Below are positions 36,740 through 45,563 of a stretch of DNA of 61,415 nt, one piece after another. Under the pieces are notes generated by a model. It saw nothing but the letters and a program-made list of their open reading frames with translations. It searched no databases and was not told where the DNA came from. Location of the stretch: the NCBI RefSeq assembly GCF_964222135.1, contig NZ_CAXQBR010000097.1, positions 1-61,415 of the forward strand, written 5' to 3'. The first letter of the stretch is position 1; each line of letters opens with the position of its first letter. The translations under genes were made by a program, and so were the position numbers. The stretch comes from Euzebya sp. (lineage in GTDB: Bacteria; Actinomycetota; Nitriliruptoria; Euzebyales; Euzebyaceae).

Positions 36740-36769
36740 GCCCTGCCACCCCCGTCGCCGCGCCCCACG

Positions 36770-37468
36770 TCAGTACGACGCGATCGGCAGCGAGCCGACC
36801 TGGTCGAGGGGCCAGATCGTGACGAACGCCCGCCCGACGATCTGGTCGCGGTGGATCTGCCCCAGTCCGAAGCGGCTGTCCGCCGAGTTCGGCCGGTTGT
36901 CGCCCAGCATGAAGTAGTGGTCCTCCTCGACGGTGACCGGTCCGAAGTCGTTCAGGTCCGGCCGGGAGAGGTAGCCGCCGTCCTCGGCCGACGACTCCGG
37001 CAGCGGCTCGCCGTTGATGAGGACGATCCCGTCGCGGAGCTCGACGGTGTCCCCGGGCAGCCCGATGATCCGCTTGATGAAGTCCCGCTCGTCGCCGGCG
37101 GTCACGCCGATGCCGTTCGCGAGGGACGCGAAGGCCTCGGAGACGAAGTTGCCGTCGCCGCCACCCTCCTCGGACTCGGCGAAGACCACGACCTCGCCGC
37201 GGCGCGGTTCGCGGAACCAGTACGCCGTCTTGGTCACGAGGACGCGGTCACCGACCTGGAGGGTCGGCTCCATCGACGAGGACGGGATGTAGAAGGCCTG
37301 GACGACGAAGGTCTTCAGCAGCACCGCGAGGACCAGCGCGACGACGATGAGCGCCGGCAGCTCCCCCCAGACCGACCGGCGGCGACGCGGTGCCGCGATG
37401 GGATCCTCGGCGACCCGGTCCTCGGTGTCACCGGCCCCGGGGTCAGGATCGGTCTGCAGCTCCGCCAC
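36770..37468 (-). CDS. lepB: signal peptidase I (copy 1)
   Basis: A 232-residue type I signal peptidase. One N-terminal membrane segment (LPALIVVALVLAVLLKTFVVQ) is followed by the catalytic Ser in SSSMEPTLQVGDRVLV and the catalytic Lys in DFIKRIIGLPGDTVE, then the GDNRPNSADSRFGLG box. It removes signal peptides from exported proteins on the outer face of the membrane. Located just downstream of rplS, opposite a second copy on the other side. Confidence 0.96.
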   Translation of the reverse strand: MAELQTDPDPGAGDTEDRVAEDPIAAPRRRRSVWGELPALIVVALVLAVLLKTFVVQAFYIPSSSMEPTLQVGDRVLVTKTAYWFREPRRGEVVVFAESEEGGGDGNFVSEAFASLANGIGVTAGDERDFIKRIIGLPGDTVELRDGIVLINGEPLPESSAEDGGYLSRPDLNDFGPVTVEEDHYFMLGDNRPNSADSRFGLGQIHRDQIVGRAFVTIWPLDQVGSLPIASY

Positions 37469-37490
37469 GTACGGAGAGGCTACTGGCCCC

Positions 37491-37850
37491 TCAGTTCGTG
37501 CGCTTCTCCTTGATCTTGGCCTTCTTGCCGACGCGGTCGCGCAGGTAGTAGAGCTTCGCTCGGCGCACCTTGCCGTGGCGGATGACCTCGATGTGGTCGA
37601 TCACCGGGGCGTGCAGCGGGAAGATGCGCTCCACGCCGATGCCGTTGAAGCTGATCTTGCGGATGGTGAACGTCTCCCGCGGACCGCTCCCCCGGCGGCC
37701 GAGGACGTCGCCCTCGAACACCTGGATGCGGGTGCGCTCACCCTCGGTCACGCGCACGTGGACCCGCAGCGTGTCGCCGGGACCGAAGTCGGGGACGTCG
37801 TCGCGGACGGTTTCGACGTCGACGAGATCGGTGGGGTTCATCGTGCTCAC
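37491..37850 (-). CDS. rplS: 50S ribosomal protein L19
   Basis: A 119-residue L19, located at the 30S-50S interface. It shows [58 protein letters not shown] and [22 protein letters not shown] in the expected positions. It has its own candidate promoter upstream (37931-37959) and is followed by lepB copy 1. Confidence 0.97.
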   Translation of the reverse strand: MSTMNPTDLVDVETVRDDVPDFGPGDTLRVHVRVTEGERTRIQVFEGDVLGRRGSGPRETFTIRKISFNGIGVERIFPLHAPVIDHIEVIRHGKVRRAKLYYLRDRVGKKAKIKEKRTN

Positions 37851-37930
37851 GCTCCATGCAAAGCTCGTCGACCAAACGCCGACGGTCCGCGGACAAGTAG
37901 AGGGAGCGCCGGGGAGCGGCGCGAACGACG

Positions 37931-37959
37931 AGGGTACGTGGGCCCCCCAGCACCGTCAA
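37931..37959 (-). promoter_or_regulatory. sigma-A promoter for rplS
   Basis: TTGACG (37954-37959) and TACCCT (37931-37936) lie on the minus strand with exactly 17 bases between. This is the best-matching housekeeping promoter noticed in the window; it predicts a leader of about 75 bases. Confidence 0.6.
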
Positions 37960-37977
37960 CCGAGCCCGGTCGGCACG

Positions 37978-38850
37978 TCAGCCCCCCGCGGGCAGGGGGT
38001 CCTCGCCGACCCCCGGGTAGTCCGCGTCCATGCTGAGCGTCGCGTCGCCGACGGGCCAGATGATCGCGAACGCCCGCCCGATGATGTTCTCCTCGGGGAT
38101 CGTGCCCAGCGTGAACCGGCTGTCGAGGGAGTTCGTGCGGTTGTCGCCCAGCACGTAGTAGTGGCCCTCGGGCACCGTGGTCGGCGGGAAGTCCCGGGTC
38201 TCGGGGGCGGTGTAGCCCTCCTCGAGCGGCTGGCCGTTGACGTGGACGACGCCGTCGCGGAGCTCGACCGTCTCCCCGGGGAGGGCGATGATCCGCTTGA
38301 TGAGGTCGCGGTCCTCGTCGGGCTGGCTGAGTCCGATGCCCTCGAGGAAGGACCGCGCGGTGGCGGCGAGGCTGAACCCGTCCTCCTCGAGCCCGGGCCG
38401 GCGGAACACGATGATCTCCCCGCGCTCCGGTTCGCGGAAGTAGTAGCTGACCTTCTCGACCAGGACGCGGTCGCCGACCTGGAGGGTCTGCAGCATCGAC
38501 TCCGACGGGATGTAGAAGGCCTGCAGCGCGACGGTCTTGATGATGAACGCGAGCACCAGCGCCACGACGACCAGCTGCACGGTCTCCCGGATCGTGTGGA
38601 GCACGGCGCGCCCGGTCGACCGCCCGCCCGGCGAGGTCGGCGACGGGGGCGCATCGCGCCGGCTGGTCTCGGCGTCCACCGCCTCGGACCGCTGCCGTGC
38701 ATCCGCCGGAGGGTCATCCGACAGAGGGTCATCCGCCGGAGGGGGAGGGGGAGGGGTGGTCGCGTAGGTCCGTCCGCCTGCGGGCGGCGGCGCGCTCGGG
38801 GAGCCCCCCATCGGGGTCTCGCGGGGATGTGGATCTGGACCGTCGGTCAC
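37978..38850 (-). CDS. lepB: signal peptidase I (copy 2)
   Basis: A 290-residue signal peptidase I with a long Pro-rich cytoplasmic N-terminus (GGRTYATTPPPPPPADDPLS) before a membrane segment (VQLVVVALVLAFIIKTVALQ). Catalytic Ser is in PSESMLQTLQVGDRVLVEK and Lys in LIKRIIALPGETVE; the GDNRTNSLDSRFTLG box is intact. GTG 38850 was chosen; ATG 38811 would shorten the tail by 13 residues. It lies 14 bases after trmD. Two adjacent paralogues around rplS occur in many actinobacteria. Confidence 0.93.
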   Translation of the reverse strand: MTDGPDPHPRETPMGGSPSAPPPAGGRTYATTPPPPPPADDPLSDDPPADARQRSEAVDAETSRRDAPPSPTSPGGRSTGRAVLHTIRETVQLVVVALVLAFIIKTVALQAFYIPSESMLQTLQVGDRVLVEKVSYYFREPERGEIIVFRRPGLEEDGFSLAATARSFLEGIGLSQPDEDRDLIKRIIALPGETVELRDGVVHVNGQPLEEGYTAPETRDFPPTTVPEGHYYVLGDNRTNSLDSRFTLGTIPEENIIGRAFAIIWPVGDATLSMDADYPGVGEDPLPAGG

Positions 38851-38864
38851 GCGGTACCCATCGG

Positions 38865-39554
38865 CTACTGGCCCAGGTCGGGTCGGACCAGGCGGGTGCG
38901 GGCCCGCGACTGGGCCAGCCGCCACGCGGCCACGCGGCCGTGGTCCCCCGATCGGAGCACGTCAGGGATGTCCCAGCCACGGTACGTCGCCGGTCGGGTG
39001 TAGTGGGGGTGTTCTAGCAGCCCGTGGGAGAACGACTCCTCCTCACCGCTCGCGGCGTTGCCCATCACGCCGGGGACCAGGCGGGTCACGGCCTCGATGA
39101 CGACGGCCGCGGCGACCTCGCCGCCGGCGAGGACCACGTCGCCGATGGACACCTCGTCGTGCGCCAGGTGCAGGTGGACCCGCTCGTCGATGCCCTCGTA
39201 GCGGCCGCAGATCAGGAGCAGGCGGGACTCCTCCGCGAGCCGTCGGGCGAACGGCTGGTCCACCCGACGTCCGCGCGGGGTCATCAGCAGCGTCCGGGGA
39301 CGGGCCTCGACCGAGCCGTAGAGCTCTTCGACGGCCTCGAAGAACGGCGCGGGCTGCATGAGCATCCCCGCCCCTCCCCCGAAGGGCGAGTCGTCGACGG
39401 TGCGGTGGGCGTCGTGGGTCCAGCGGCGCAGGTCGTGGACGCCGAAGGTGAGGATGCCGTGCTCGACGGCGCGCCCGATGAGGGACGTGTCGAGGGGGCC
39501 GGCGAACCACTCCGGGAAGATGGTGAGGACGTCGACGTGCAGGCTCGCCGCCAC
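38865..39554 (-). CDS. trmD: tRNA (guanine37-N1)-methyltransferase
   Basis: A 229-residue SPOUT-class methyltransferase that methylates G37 next to the anticodon and prevents frameshifting. It shows VDVLTIFPEWFAGPL, DDSPFGGGAGMLM, LICGRYEGIDERV and SIGDVVLAGGE, the trefoil-knot SAM-binding region. The GTG start at 39554 lies 2 bases after the rimM stop; longer starts only add a non-conserved basic region. Confidence 0.96.
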   Translation of the reverse strand: MAASLHVDVLTIFPEWFAGPLDTSLIGRAVEHGILTFGVHDLRRWTHDAHRTVDDSPFGGGAGMLMQPAPFFEAVEELYGSVEARPRTLLMTPRGRRVDQPFARRLAEESRLLLICGRYEGIDERVHLHLAHDEVSIGDVVLAGGEVAAAVVIEAVTRLVPGVMGNAASGEEESFSHGLLEHPHYTRPATYRGWDIPDVLRSGDHGRVAAWRLAQSRARTRLVRPDLGQ

Positions 39555-39556
39555 GG

Positions 39557-40105
39557 CTACAGGGCCTCGTCCGGATCGAGCAACCCGGGGACGGGCGCGA
39601 GCACGATCGGGTCGGCGTCGGTGTCGACGAGGTCGGCGACGAGGGGGATGACCGCCTCTCCGCCGTCGGGACGGGCCAGGCGGAGGTAGTCGTGGGCGTG
39701 CCCATCGGCCACCGCCTCGACGACCCCGACCACGCGACCGTCTGTGTCGACCACCGTCCGACCGATGAGGTCGGCGACCCACACCGCGCCCTCGTCGAGG
39801 GCCACCGCGCCCCGGTCGCGGGTCAGGACGGTGCCGCGGAGCGCCTCGGCGCCCTCACGGTCCTCGACCCCCTCGAAGGCGACGACGAGCCGGCCGCTGT
39901 GGTCGCGGGACCGGTCGACGACCAGCGTCCCCCCGACCAGCGTCCCCCGCCCCGCGGCGGCATAGGCCGTGCCGGGGTCGAAGGGGTCGTCGAGGTCCGG
40001 GTCGGCGAAGACGTAGACCTCGCCGCGGACCCCGAAGGGCTTGCCGACCCGCCCGACGACCACGTGCCCCGCGGGCACGCCATCGGGCGTGGGGGTGGCG
40101 GGCAC
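39557..40105 (-). CDS. rimM: 16S rRNA processing protein RimM
   Basis: A 182-residue RimM. It binds S19 and helps assembly of the 30S head. The N-terminal barrel shows VVVGRVGKPFGVRGEVYV and the PRC-barrel half shows WVADLIGRTVVDTDGRVVGVV with DYLRLARPDGGEAVIPLV. Gene order rpsP-khpA-rimM-trmD is standard. Starts 10 bases after khpA. Confidence 0.94.
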   Translation of the reverse strand: MPATPTPDGVPAGHVVVGRVGKPFGVRGEVYVFADPDLDDPFDPGTAYAAAGRGTLVGGTLVVDRSRDHSGRLVVAFEGVEDREGAEALRGTVLTRDRGAVALDEGAVWVADLIGRTVVDTDGRVVGVVEAVADGHAHDYLRLARPDGGEAVIPLVADLVDTDADPIVLAPVPGLLDPDEAL

Positions 40106-40115
40106 GGGGCGGTCG

Positions 40116-40358
40116 CTACTCGACGATCTCGACGGAGGCGTTGACGCCCTCGCGGGTGCCGGCGGCCTTCACCATCGTGCGGATGGCCTTGGCGGTGCGG
40201 CCGCGCTTGCCGATGACCTTGCCCATGTCGTCGGGGTGGACCCGCAGCTCGAGCAGGACCTGGCCGTCGCCCTCCTCCCGCGACGTGATCTGCACGTCGT
40301 CGGGGTTGTCGACGAGGTTCTTCGCGATGAAGTCGAGGATCTCGGCGGACATGTCCAC
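40116..40358 (-). CDS. khpA: KH-domain RNA-binding protein KhpA
   Basis: An 80-residue single KH-domain protein, family YlqC/KhpA. The GxxG loop lies in MGKVIGKRGRTAKAIRTMV. KhpA partners with KhpB in Gram-positives and affects cell division and mRNA levels. It lies between rpsP and rimM as in other actinobacteria. Begins 3 bases after rpsP. Confidence 0.93.
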   Translation of the reverse strand: MDMSAEILDFIAKNLVDNPDDVQITSREEGDGQVLLELRVHPDDMGKVIGKRGRTAKAIRTMVKAAGTREGVNASVEIVE

Positions 40359-40361
40359 GGC

Positions 40362-40901
40362 CTAGGCCTCCTCGGACTCGGCGGGCGCGTCCTCGGCAGG
40401 GGTCTCCTCGGCGGCGGCCTCCTCGGCAGCCGGCTCCTCGGGGGTCTCCTCGTCGCCCTCGGCAGGGCCCTCGGCCTCGGCCTGGGCGGCCTCCTCGGCG
40501 GCGCGGGCCTCGGCCTCCTCGGCGGCGCGGCGCTCCTCGAGATCCTTGGCCGCCGCGGCCTCGGCCTCGGCGATCTTCGCGTCCCGCTCCTCGGCGGCCT
40601 TGCGGCGCTCCTCGATCTTGTGGGTGCGGTCGCGGCCGGGGTCGCCGGGCTTGAACTCCTCCCAGATGCCGGAGACGCGGAGGAGCTGCTTGACCTGGTC
40701 GGACGGCTGCACGCCGTTCTTCAGCCAGTACAGCGCCCGCTCGGAGTTGATCTCGATCCTCGACGGGTCGGTGAGGGGCTGGTAGAAGCCGATGTCCTCG
40801 ATGAACCGACCGTCGCGGGGGGACCGGGCGTCGGCCACGACCACGCGGTAGTAGGGGGCCTTCTTCTTGCCTTCGCGCCGGAGGCGCATGCGCACTGCCA
40901 T
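40362..40901 (-). CDS. rpsP: 30S ribosomal protein S16 with long acidic tail
   Basis: A 179-residue S16. The first 85 residues are the core ([50 protein letters not shown]). The remaining 95 or so are a Glu/Ala-rich helical tail. Actinobacterial S16 often has a tail, but this one is longer than the core. The start is preceded by GAGCGAGACGAG and a leader with two stem-loops. Confidence 0.95.
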   Translation of the reverse strand: MAVRMRLRREGKKKAPYYRVVVADARSPRDGRFIEDIGFYQPLTDPSRIEINSERALYWLKNGVQPSDQVKQLLRVSGIWEEFKPGDPGRDRTHKIEERRKAAEERDAKIAEAEAAAAKDLEERRAAEEAEARAAEEAAQAEAEGPAEGDEETPEEPAAEEAAAEETPAEDAPAESEEA

Positions 40902-41134
40902 CTCGTCTCGCTCTCTCGCGTCGTTTGGGATCTACCCCCGCCGCCGGTGGGCGCGGGGGCCACGCAAGGCGGGTCGGCCCGCCTTCGGAACCGAACCGCG
41001 GGGACCGGGTGCGTCTGCGGTGGTCCGCCGCGGTAGGGGTGCGTGCGCGACGGCTCGGCCGACCGCGCAGCCGGGCAACGGTATCAGCGCAGCAGCGGGA
41101 CCGCGATGGCGGGATGGCCCGGGGTCGATCCCCC
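40902..41134 (-). promoter_or_regulatory. rpsP leader and promoter region
   Basis: The leader contains the perfect stem AAGGCGGG/CCCGCCTT (40966-40985, four-base loop) and a C/G-rich stem nearer the gene (about 40935-40960). A TACCGT box lies at about 41081-41086 on the minus strand without a convincing -35. No gene is seen in this 233-base stretch. Confidence 0.35.
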
Positions 41135-41275
41135 GTCATCGACCCACGGGCGCATCGCGGCGCGCACAGAGGCGACCGCTGCCCCGTCATCGACCCACGG
41201 GCGCATCGCGGCGCGCTACAGAGGCGGCGGCTACCCACCATCGACCCACGGGCGCATCGCGGCGCGCACGGACCT
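41135..41275. repeat. 51-bp tandem array related to the one at 8892
   Basis: Units begin at 41135, 41186 and 41237 (51-bp period, the third partial). Each starts with an ATCGACCCACGGGCGCATCG core followed by GCGCGC. The core matches the 52-bp units at 8892-9058 at nearly every position over 26 bases, so both arrays belong to one dispersed family placed between operons. Confidence 0.88.
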
Positions 41276-41302
41276 GAGCAGGGCACGGACCCCCGCCGCC
41301 CC

Positions 41303-42244
41303 TCACACCGTCGCGACCAGCGACCCCACGAACGCGACCAGCAGGACCGCGCCCTCGTGGCGCTTGACCCGGAACCCCACCCGGGCGAAGACCGCGAACA
41401 GCGCGCAGGCGGCCAGCATGATGATCAGGCTGACCCCGAACTGGTCGTCGAGCGGCGTGGTGTCGAGCAGACCGGCGATCCCGGCCACGGGCAGGGAGTT
41501 GAAGATGTTCGAGCCGACGACGTTGCCGATGATCAGGTCGTTCTCGCCCCGGCGCGCGGCGGCCGCGGCGGTCACGAGCTCGGGCAGCGACGTGCCGATC
41601 GCGACGATCGTGAGGCCGATGACGGCCTCGCTCAACCCGAGGGTCTCGGCCAGCCCCGACGCCCCGTCGACCAGCAGCTGGGCGCCGCCGAGGGTGCCGA
41701 GCAGCCCCGCCACGGTCAGCGCGATCGACGCACCGAGGGTGTGGTCGCCGCCGGAGAGGTCGCCGATCTCGTCCTCGAACTCCTTCGCGGCCTCCCGGTC
41801 CCGGCTGGCCCACCACATGATGAGGCCGATCGACACGACCGCGCCGACGAGGAGGACCAGCGCGTCGATCGTCGTGATCCGCCGGTCCCAGGACACCAGC
41901 GCGAGCAGGCCGACCGCCACCAGCATCAGGCGGATCTCCTGGCGCCAGATCCGCACGGTGATCGGGAGGATCCCGAGGGTCGCGGCGGCGCCGATCACCA
42001 GCAGGACGTTGGCGGTGTTCGACCCGACGATGTTGCCGAGCGCGATGTCCTGCTTGCCGTCGATGGAGGCCAGGGCGCTGACGAGCAGCTCGGGCGCGGA
42101 GGTGCCGAACCCGATGACGAGGGCGCCGACGAGCACCGTCGACACCTGCAGGATCGTGGCCACGCGGACCGCGCCGAGCACGAACTTGTCGGCGGCGTAC
42201 GTGAGCAGGCCGAGGCCGATGAGCAGGAAGAGGACGTCGCGCAC
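41303..42244 (-). CDS. calcium/sodium antiporter (CaCA family)
   Basis: A 313-residue membrane protein with about ten hydrophobic segments in two inverted halves. The duplicated alpha-repeats are visible as GFGTSAPELLVSALAS (N-half) and AIGTSLPELVTAAAAA (C-half), each with the ion-binding Glu and the linked GSNTANVLLV and GSNIFNSLPV motifs. This matches bacterial YrbG-type K+-independent Na+/Ca2+ exchangers. GTG 42244 was chosen because the frame upstream is Ser-rich and unconserved. It is divergent from the small zinc peptidase gene. Confidence 0.92.
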   Translation of the reverse strand: MRDVLFLLIGLGLLTYAADKFVLGAVRVATILQVSTVLVGALVIGFGTSAPELLVSALASIDGKQDIALGNIVGSNTANVLLVIGAAATLGILPITVRIWRQEIRLMLVAVGLLALVSWDRRITTIDALVLLVGAVVSIGLIMWWASRDREAAKEFEDEIGDLSGGDHTLGASIALTVAGLLGTLGGAQLLVDGASGLAETLGLSEAVIGLTIVAIGTSLPELVTAAAAARRGENDLIIGNVVGSNIFNSLPVAGIAGLLDTTPLDDQFGVSLIIMLAACALFAVFARVGFRVKRHEGAVLLVAFVGSLVATV

Positions 42245-42296
42245 CCGGGGCAGGCTACGTGCCGGCGTGGGAGACTTCCGACGTGATGGAGCAGAT

Positions 42297-42641
42297 GTGG
42301 AGCTGATCGACGAGGACGAGTTCTCCGAGCTGGTCGACCGCGGGCTCGACATGGTCCCCGACGAGATCTGGGACATGCTCGACAACGTGGTGGTGCTGGT
42401 GGAGGACCGCCACCCCGACGAACCCGACCTGCTCGGGCTGTACGAGGGGATCCCGCTGACCGAGCGGGAGTTCTACGCCGGCGCCCTCCCCGACCGCATC
42501 CTGATCTTCCGCGAGGCCCTCTGCGACTACGCCCGCGACCGCGACGAGCTGGTGGACGAGGTCGCCATCACCGTCGTCCACGAGATCGCCCACCACTTCG
42601 GGATCGACGACGACCGGCTGCACGAGTGGGGCTGGGGCTGA
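42297..42641 (+). CDS. small zincin-like metallopeptidase
   Basis: A 114-residue acidic protein of the minimal metallopeptidase family (formerly DUF1025). The HExxH motif HEIAHH lies at residues 95-100 followed by FGIDD. Acidic and aromatic residues precede the helix (ALPDRILIFREALCDYARD). It has no signal peptide and is probably cytoplasmic. The physiological substrate is unknown. GTG 42297 has GGAG 5 bases upstream. One of only four intact plus-strand genes called in this window. Confidence 0.85.
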   Translation: MELIDEDEFSELVDRGLDMVPDEIWDMLDNVVVLVEDRHPDEPDLLGLYEGIPLTEREFYAGALPDRILIFREALCDYARDRDELVDEVAITVVHEIAHHFGIDDDRLHEWGWG

Positions 42642-42660
42642 CCTCTCCCCCGCCCCGCCG

Positions 42661-45351
42661 TCACCGGACGTAGTGCCCCGGACCGGGGTGGCTGAACAGC
42701 ACCCCGCCGTCGGCGTCGAACTGCACCGTCCACACCCCGTCGGTCGTGCAGTAGCTGAACTGGGTCCCTCCACGCCCGGACGGCTGGCCCAGCGCGACGA
42801 TGACCTCCTCGGGTGAGGTGCCGGGCAGCAGCTCGCCGAGCAGGTGCGGGTCGAGGTCGTCGACGTCGTCGCGGCAGGCGTCGCCGGCGATGCCGATGGC
42901 CCGCTCCCACATCTGCAGGTAGGCCTCCGCGCTGCGCTCGAGGTCCGCGCGGATCCGGGCGCCGTCGCCGGGGTTCGTGTGCTCGGCCACGAGGATGATG
43001 TCGGCGATCCAGTCCGGGTACAGGCCGTAGTGGTCGACGCCGTCGGTGTTGATGTCGTAGACCTGCTCGCCGCTGATCTGGGCGTCGATGGTCACGCCGC
43101 CCATGCCGGTGAACGGGTAGGTGACGCCGGGGTCGGCCGGGGTCATCGCGGGTTCGCGCGGTGGCGCCTGGGCGCCGAAGCCGTTGGTGTCCGCGCCGTA
43201 GCCCAGCCCGTAGGTGAACCGCTCGTCGCGCCAGCCCTGCTGGGTCCGCCACGTCTCGACCATCTGGTCGGCCGTCCGCGGGTAGGGCGTGACGACGCCG
43301 CCGAGGGAGAGGATCTGGGCGTAGTTCGTCTCGTCCGACCAGCTGTGGCTCGAGATGAGGCCGGGGTGGCCGAGCTCCTCCATCAGGTGGAGGGATGCGG
43401 TGCGCGCAGACGCGCTCATGTGATCGGGGTCGAAGACCATCCCCCGCTCGGCCATCCGGGTGAGGAGGTGCTCCCCGAGCTGTGTCAGGCCCGCGGCGTT
43501 GCAGTGCGGCCCCGGGGGGTACAGCGGCGCGACGGCGAGCTCCCCGGACAGCTGGAGGATGCCGCCGGCCAGGGCGTCGCGGCCGGTCAGCTCGTCGGGC
43601 GTACCCCCGTCGTCGGTCGGGTTGATCTGGGTGTGGTCGTGGGCCGGGGAGTCGGGGTCCGCGCAGGTCCGCATGCGCCAGAAGTGGCCGGTCTCGTAGA
43701 AGTTGCCCGCGTTGACGACCACGCCGGTGGTGCCCGAGTCGCCGGTCACGCCGGTCAGCCCGTTGTCGAACTTGTTGACCAGCTCCATCTGCCGGACGCC
43801 CGCGTCGTACACCGCCGCCAACTCGGCGTCGAGGTCGTCGGCGTCGCAGCGGGGGACGCCCAAGCGCTCGCCGCAGTCGAACAGCGCGGACACCTCGATG
43901 CCCATGACGACGGCGAGACGGCCGGAGTTGATCACGCGGCGCGCCTCGAACGGGTCGGTCACGATGCGGAACCACCCCTCCCCCGGACCGCCCCACTCCG
44001 CGTCGATGTAGCGCTCGAGCTCGTGGAGGCGCTGGGCCTGCAGCCGCACGCCGTCCATCTCGTTGCAGGAGTTGTCCTTGAGCGGGAACAGCTCGCACAG
44101 CACGCCGTTGTCGACGAGCAGGTTGGTGAACATCCGCAGGCCGCCGCGCCAGGCCCGCTCCATCCAGCGGTAGTAGACCTGCTCGTGGGTGAGGGAGTCG
44201 TAGCGCGGCCAGTACCCGAAGGTCGGCCAGCCGACGGTGTCGTGGCCGTCGGCCCCCTGGCCGCTGAGGACGTACTCGAGCAGCGCGCCGTACCCGCCGG
44301 GCTCGTGGTCGGGGCAGTCGACGAGGGCGGCCGTGACGCCGTAGGGGTGCCACGGCTGGCCGCAGCGGCTGCGTCCGCCGACGAACTCGTACGCCATCAT
44401 GTGCAGGTGGCCGTCCACGTAGCCGCGCACCTGCTCGTACGGGGTGGCGCCGGTGACCTGCGGGCCGGTGACGCCGGTCCCGATGTCCGGCCACGTCGCG
44501 CACCGGCTGTCGGCGACGAGCTGGGGTGCCAGGTGGGTCGCGGGGCCGTCGAGCTGGCCCTCCAGGACGCTGAGGGTCCCGTCGTCGGCGACCGTCAGGG
44601 TGCGCGCGATGGTGGGGTCGGCCGGTCCCATGTCCTCTTCGGCCTCGTCGTCGACGGCCTGGTGGAAGGTGAACGCGCCGGCCTCGGGGGTCTCTGCGAG
44701 CACCCACTCCGCGGCGGCGCTCGGGTCGGCGGCGGTGACGACCGCGGTGCCCCGCAGGGCTTCGCGGACGGGGTCGAGCGCACCGTCCGCGGTGCCGGCG
44801 AGTGCGTCGACGAGGTCGACGAGCGGGTCGCGGACGGGGTCGATCGCCTCGTCGATGACGCCTTCGAGGTGGCTCGTGACGAGCTCGGCCACGGGCGAGA
44901 CCGTCGGCAGGGGCGAGGTCTCGGCGGCGAGGAACCGCTCGGCCGGGTCCCACAGCAGGTACTTGCCGAGGTCGAAGGACCGCATGTGGAACGCGGTGGC
45001 GGTGCCGGCCCGGGTGGCGTCGGCGACGTACCCGTCCCCGACGGCGCGCACGTAGCCGGAGCGTCCGCGGAGGACGTAGCACCCGCCGGCCATCGCGTAC
45101 CGGTCGTCGGGCACCGGCTCGTGGAGGGCCGGTTCGGCGCCGATCGGGTCGAGGGCGAGGCCGTCCACGGTGTCGAGGGCCTCGGTCACCGCCGGGGTCC
45201 GCTCGCCGAGGGCGCGGCCGTGGGTGTGGCCTGCGGCGGTGGGGTCGTCGACCTCCTCCGCCGTGGCAGGCGCGAGGAGCGTGGCCGCGAACGCCAGGAC
45301 CAGGGTCGTGACGGCGAGGAGCCGCCGTGGGCGTGAGGGCACAACTGGCAT
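42661..45351 (-). CDS. large secreted amidohydrolase / membrane-dipeptidase-like protein
   Basis: An 896-residue exported protein: signal peptide (RLLAVTTLVLAFAATLLAPATA), a 250-residue N-terminal region of unknown fold, then a metal-dependent hydrolase barrel. Candidate metal ligands are in DGHLHMMAYE, MGIEVSALFDCGE, VFDPDHMSASA and LISSHSWSDE, in the order expected for M19 dipeptidase/amidohydrolase folds. A C-terminal segment may be a small beta domain. The substrate is not predictable; peptides or cell-wall fragments are possible. ATG 45351 is used; a TTG 5 codons upstream has no better ribosome site. Confidence 0.75.
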   Translation of the reverse strand: MPVVPSRPRRLLAVTTLVLAFAATLLAPATAEEVDDPTAAGHTHGRALGERTPAVTEALDTVDGLALDPIGAEPALHEPVPDDRYAMAGGCYVLRGRSGYVRAVGDGYVADATRAGTATAFHMRSFDLGKYLLWDPAERFLAAETSPLPTVSPVAELVTSHLEGVIDEAIDPVRDPLVDLVDALAGTADGALDPVREALRGTAVVTAADPSAAAEWVLAETPEAGAFTFHQAVDDEAEEDMGPADPTIARTLTVADDGTLSVLEGQLDGPATHLAPQLVADSRCATWPDIGTGVTGPQVTGATPYEQVRGYVDGHLHMMAYEFVGGRSRCGQPWHPYGVTAALVDCPDHEPGGYGALLEYVLSGQGADGHDTVGWPTFGYWPRYDSLTHEQVYYRWMERAWRGGLRMFTNLLVDNGVLCELFPLKDNSCNEMDGVRLQAQRLHELERYIDAEWGGPGEGWFRIVTDPFEARRVINSGRLAVVMGIEVSALFDCGERLGVPRCDADDLDAELAAVYDAGVRQMELVNKFDNGLTGVTGDSGTTGVVVNAGNFYETGHFWRMRTCADPDSPAHDHTQINPTDDGGTPDELTGRDALAGGILQLSGELAVAPLYPPGPHCNAAGLTQLGEHLLTRMAERGMVFDPDHMSASARTASLHLMEELGHPGLISSHSWSDETNYAQILSLGGVVTPYPRTADQMVETWRTQQGWRDERFTYGLGYGADTNGFGAQAPPREPAMTPADPGVTYPFTGMGGVTIDAQISGEQVYDINTDGVDHYGLYPDWIADIILVAEHTNPGDGARIRADLERSAEAYLQMWERAIGIAGDACRDDVDDLDPHLLGELLPGTSPEEVIVALGQPSGRGGTQFSYCTTDGVWTVQFDADGGVLFSHPGPGHYVR

Positions 45352-45563
45352 GGGACCGCCGTTCAACTGGAGGACTGCTGCGGTTCAGTCAACCGCACCC
45401 GGCGGTGGCGCACCACGACGCGCGCCCATCACGGTGGGTGCACCGCCCGCTCCCCCGAGCGGCGCGTGCACCCAGGCGACCGGCACCACCACCACTCGGG
45501 TGCACCGCCCGCCCCCTCGAGCGGCGCGTGCACCCAGGCGACTCCCGACGGCGACGCCGTTCG
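45352..45563. repeat. pair of REP-like palindromes, 62-bp period
   Basis: Two near-identical imperfect palindromes (45436-45473 and 45498-45535) each run from GGGTGCACCGCCCG to CGGCGCGTGCACCC and can form stems of about 16 pairs with mismatches. They lie between ffh and the amidohydrolase gene. They may serve as ffh terminators. The rest of this 212-base interval holds no gene. Confidence 0.75.
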
